A stretch of 64,000 bases of DNA from JBKEDS01 sp047975545. GTDB lineage: Bacteria; Bacteroidota; Bacteroidia; Flavobacteriales; Flavobacteriaceae. Where the stretch lies: assembly GCA_047975545.1 (NCBI GenBank), contig JBKEDS010000008.1:1-64000 (forward strand). Reading direction: 5' to 3'. Positions 61,837-64,000 of the stretch are shown here, in pieces (the first letter of the stretch is position 1; each line of letters opens with the position of its first letter). The notes under the pieces are model-generated. The model made no database searches. It was not told the origin of the DNA and saw only the letters and a program-made list of their open reading frames with translations. Made by a program: the position numbers and the translations under genes.

Positions 61837-62946
61837 TTAATGTTGGTTTTGCACATAAAAAGTAGCTGTTTTTAGCGTTGGCTTTTCGTCTATCAATAAT
61901 TTCAATGCTTCTTTACTTGGTAGTACAGTTTGATATTTACTTGCAAAAATTTGTTCATTATTTTCAGGCAAAGTATACTCTACAACAGATTCTCTCTTGT
62001 TTTGACAAAGCACAATTCCAATAGTATTGTTCTCGTCCTCCAATTTTATTTCCCTGTCGTAATAGTTTACATACATTTGCATTTGTCCGAGGTCTTGGTG
62101 CTTTAGCTCTCCGATTTTAAGGTCAATTAGCACAAAGCATTTTAAAATCCGATTATAGAAAACCAGGTCTATTCTAAAATGTGTATCGTCTAAAGAAATT
62201 CTTTTTTGTCGCGCTACAAAAGTAAATCCGTTTCCAAGTTCGAGTAAAAAGTGTTCCAGTTTATCTATTAGCTCTTGTTCGAGGTCGTTTTCGGAATACT
62301 CGTGATGTTCGGGAAGTCCAATAAATTCAAGAATGTAAGGGTCTTTTATGGCATCTTTTGGTTTTTCGAGAACAAGTCCTTTTCCCGAGAGTTCCTTCAC
62401 TTTGTCCTTATCTCTACTTAAAACCAGCCTTGTATATAATGCCGAATTATATTGGCGTTCGAGTTCCCTAACACTCCAATTGTTTTTAAACGATTCTATT
62501 TCATAAAATTTACGCTCATTTACATCATCAATACGCATTAGTTTTAAATAATGAGACCAGCTTAATTTGAATTCGTCGGACAGTGACTGACGAATTTGTT
62601 TTTCAGATTCCGTCAACACTGTCGGGGAAATTGTTTTTTCAGAAATCCTCGACAGTGTTGAGGATTTTCGGTATATAAGATAAAAACCACGCATCCGTTC
62701 TAAATTTTGAACAGAAAAACCTTTACCAAATTCTTTGGTTAAAACTTCTGAAAGCCCTTTAAGTAATTGTTTCCCATAGTCGGCTCTTTCTTTTCCGTCT
62801 TGTTCTTCCTCCACAATCATTCTACCAATTTCAAAATAGGTGAATACCATGGTTTGATTAACAGTACGCACTACTTTACTTCTTGCCGATTGCAATAAAT
62901 CAACAATTTGAGAGAAGAATTTTGTGCTTAAAGGTTTACTTACCAT
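61837..62946 (-). CDS. DUF1016/YhcG family PD-(D/E)XK nuclease
   Basis: The product is a 369-aa protein. DUF1016_N (about residues 10-160) has QTMVFTYFEIGRMIVEEEQD and FSVQNLERMRGFYLIYRKS. The C-terminal nuclease domain (about 170-345) has HFRIDLVFYNRILKCFVLID followed by LKIGEL, where Asp and the Asp-Leu-Lys are the catalytic set. YhcG-type proteins are accessory nucleases found near restriction and toxin loci, and the role of stand-alone copies is unclear. Its linker (about residues 95-112) is encoded by a long inverted repeat. It splits the TPR/barrel gene pair and has a MITE-like repeat beside its start. Confidence 0.92.
   Translation of the reverse strand: MVSKPLSTKFFSQIVDLLQSARSKVVRTVNQTMVFTYFEIGRMIVEEEQDGKERADYGKQLLKGLSEVLTKEFGKGFSVQNLERMRGFYLIYRKSSTLSRISEKTISPTVLTESEKQIRQSLSDEFKLSWSHYLKLMRIDDVNERKFYEIESFKNNWSVRELERQYNSALYTRLVLSRDKDKVKELSGKGLVLEKPKDAIKDPYILEFIGLPEHHEYSENDLEQELIDKLEHFLLELGNGFTFVARQKRISLDDTHFRIDLVFYNRILKCFVLIDLKIGELKHQDLGQMQMYVNYYDREIKLEDENNTIGIVLCQNKRESVVEYTLPENNEQIFASKYQTVLPSKEALKLLIDEKPTLKTATFYVQNQH
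62611..62663. repeat. Inverted repeat inside the DUF1016 coding sequence
   Basis: The arms tcaacactgtcg (62613-62624) and cgacagtgttga (62650-62661) are perfect and are separated by 25 bp. The symmetry extends a few more bases with mismatches. It encodes the peptide STLSRISEKTISPTVLTE between the two domains. The reading frame stays intact through it. Confidence 0.85.
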
Positions 62947-63030
62947 TTACTTAAAATTTATTTTCGAATCGAGCATGTACAAAATTAGTAACTATTAGTA
63001 ATGGGGCAATATTTTTATTAAGCTCCCTTA

Positions 63031-63151
63031 TAGTGTTATATCAACTCTGAAATTTAATATAAAGATTGCTTCGTTGCTATACTCCTCACAATGATGTCTT
63101 TTGCGACGACAACGGAGGAAGTAATATCATCCGCCAATTTTAAACTTCTAA
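63031..63151 (-). repeat. MITE-like palindromic repeat, copy 4
   Basis: The left end is tagtgttatatcaactctga, then aaagattgcttcgttgc. The middle is caatgatgtcttttgcgac, and the right arm has aacggaggaagtaatatcat then ccgccaattttaaac. It lies in the gap between the DUF1016 gene start and the TPR gene end. Confidence 0.75.
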
Positions 63152-63167
63152 TATTCAACCTCCTTTT

Positions 63168-64000
63168 TTATTCCCCCGTAATTACCGATGAATTGGTTTT
63201 GGCCGCTTCGGCTTTTATTTTGTTTAATTCGGTTTGGGCTTCGGTTACCACATCGTTGTATTCCTTAAAATTATTGATTACGCTTTCCAGGATATAAGTG
63301 GCCTGAAAGGTATCGTTTAGCGCATAAAAATTCTTGGCCATAAGTACCAAGCCCTTGGCGCTGTAATATTTATAGCCTGAATAATCCTTTGCCAGCTTTT
63401 GTACGGCCGTGTTCGAGGCTTCGTAAGCGGCCTGCTTGCTTTTAAAATAGGCATTGTAGTAAAGGGCTTCGGCCGCTGTTTCGCCCGTGGCTACTTTTTC
63501 CACTTCGGCATAAGCGGTTTTGGCCTTGGTTTCGTTGCCCGTTTTTATGGCCGAACGTGCTATAATAATATGGGCATCGCTTTTTATTTTGTTGTCTATT
63601 TTTGTGTTGTCCAGCACTTTTTCGGCGTAAGCCACGGCTTTTGTATAATCCTTTAGCTCGTAATTAGCCTTCATTAAATTAGATTGCGCAAATATGATGT
63701 GTTGCGGTTGGTTGGCTTCTGTTTCCAAGCGCTTTAACAAGGGCAGGGCTTCTTGCCATTTTTTACCTTCCAAGTAATATTGCGATAGGCGTGTTAGGGC
63801 AACCTCGGTAAATTCGTTTTGCGGGGCATCGGTTACGGTTTTGTAATGCGGTGCGGCATTTTCAAACAAACCGTCCTTGTAATACAATTGCGCCAAATAA
63901 AAGTGGGCTTGCAAGACATGAAGCCCTTTGGGAAACTGGCTTAAATAACTATTGAATTGCGAAATAGCCTTTTTATTGTTGCTGTCCAAATACTGTTTTT
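63168..64000 (-). CDS. TPR-repeat protein, partial (5' end outside window)
   Basis: At least 277 codons of a tetratricopeptide-repeat protein are visible. The frame is open to the window edge and no true ATG is visible, so the gene continues. Repeats are seen as FYLAQLYYKDGLFENAAPHY, LSQYYLEGKKWQEALPLLKR and ANYELKDYTKAVAYAEKVLD. It probably sits in the periplasm as a scaffold for the barrel protein at 60055-61773, as usual for this gene pair. That is inferred from context. Confidence 0.85.
   Translation of the reverse strand, partial: KQYLDSNNKKAISQFNSYLSQFPKGLHVLQAHFYLAQLYYKDGLFENAAPHYKTVTDAPQNEFTEVALTRLSQYYLEGKKWQEALPLLKRLETEANQPQHIIFAQSNLMKANYELKDYTKAVAYAEKVLDNTKIDNKIKSDAHIIIARSAIKTGNETKAKTAYAEVEKVATGETAAEALYYNAYFKSKQAAYEASNTAVQKLAKDYSGYKYYSAKGLVLMAKNFYALNDTFQATYILESVINNFKEYNDVVTEAQTELNKIKAEAAKTNSSVITGE

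Noticed and set aside
62613..62661. Transcription terminator
   Set aside because: The hairpin lies in the middle of the DUF1016 frame, has a 25-bp loop and no T-run.

Overview
The window is a chromosomal segment from a member of the Bacteroidota, most likely the family Flavobacteriaceae. The evidence is a SusC/SusD pair, long flavobacterial-type RpoB (1271 aa) and RpoC (1433 aa), A-rich start regions without Shine-Dalgarno sequences (rpsU is the exception), TAnnTTTG-type -7 boxes, and Bacteroidota-typical families (DUF3467, DUF2851, S46 peptidase, DUF1343).

Layout. 1-3.4 kb: a large secreted modular protein with an abnormal C-terminus, cut close to the window edge. 3.4-6.2 kb: repeat-rich DNA around an AAA_14/DUF4143 ATPase. 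6.2-7.4 kb: DUF3467 gene and a HEPN/MNT (HepT/MntA-like) pair. 7.5-22.6 kb, all on the minus strand: the core expression block xerC-hpf-tRNAThr-tRNATyr-tRNAGly-tRNAThr-tuf-tRNATrp-secE-nusG-rplK-rplA-rplJ-rplL-rpoB-rpoC. 22.8-31 kb, minus strand: a small polysaccharide utilisation locus (GH88, SusC, SusD, then a separately transcribed DUF2264 protein). 31.2-34.3 kb: PspC-like protein, RCK potassium channel and AgcS symporter. 34.3-35.0 kb: a decayed gene with a small overlapping ORF. 35.2-39.9 kb: HhH protein, acyl-CoA dehydrogenase, rpsU, DUF2851, DUF2721 and a second K+ channel. 40-45.2 kb: GNAT enzyme and a HlyD/DUF2955/TolC-type export operon with an AI-2E family permease. 45.2-47.4 kb: arsenic resistance operon (arsR, arsC, acr3). 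47.6-53 kb: LolC/E-type permease, divergent DUF1343 lipoprotein, an antitoxin/PIN pair and a DPP11-type S46 peptidase. 53.2-60 kb: stress/redox and small-enzyme genes. 60-64 kb: a barrel protein and a TPR protein, probable partners, separated by a DUF1016/YhcG nuclease gene.

I find no CRISPR array, prophage, transposase or complete mobile element. The least ordinary content is non-coding. A family of about 125-135 bp imperfect palindromes with TAGTGTTATGTCAA-like ends occurs in four copies. A second palindromic repeat includes the last codons of the DUF3467 gene. The 3' end of tRNA-Trp is duplicated 86 bp away. A long inverted repeat lies inside the DUF1016 coding sequence. A GC-rich structured stretch sits between the ars operon and the LolC/E gene. 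rpsU carries a strong Shine-Dalgarno sequence, which fits reported bS21 autoregulation in Flavobacterium. The small toxin-antitoxin-like modules (HEPN/MNT, PIN) and the YhcG nuclease are the candidate defence or addiction elements. I see no evidence of a wholly new multi-gene system.
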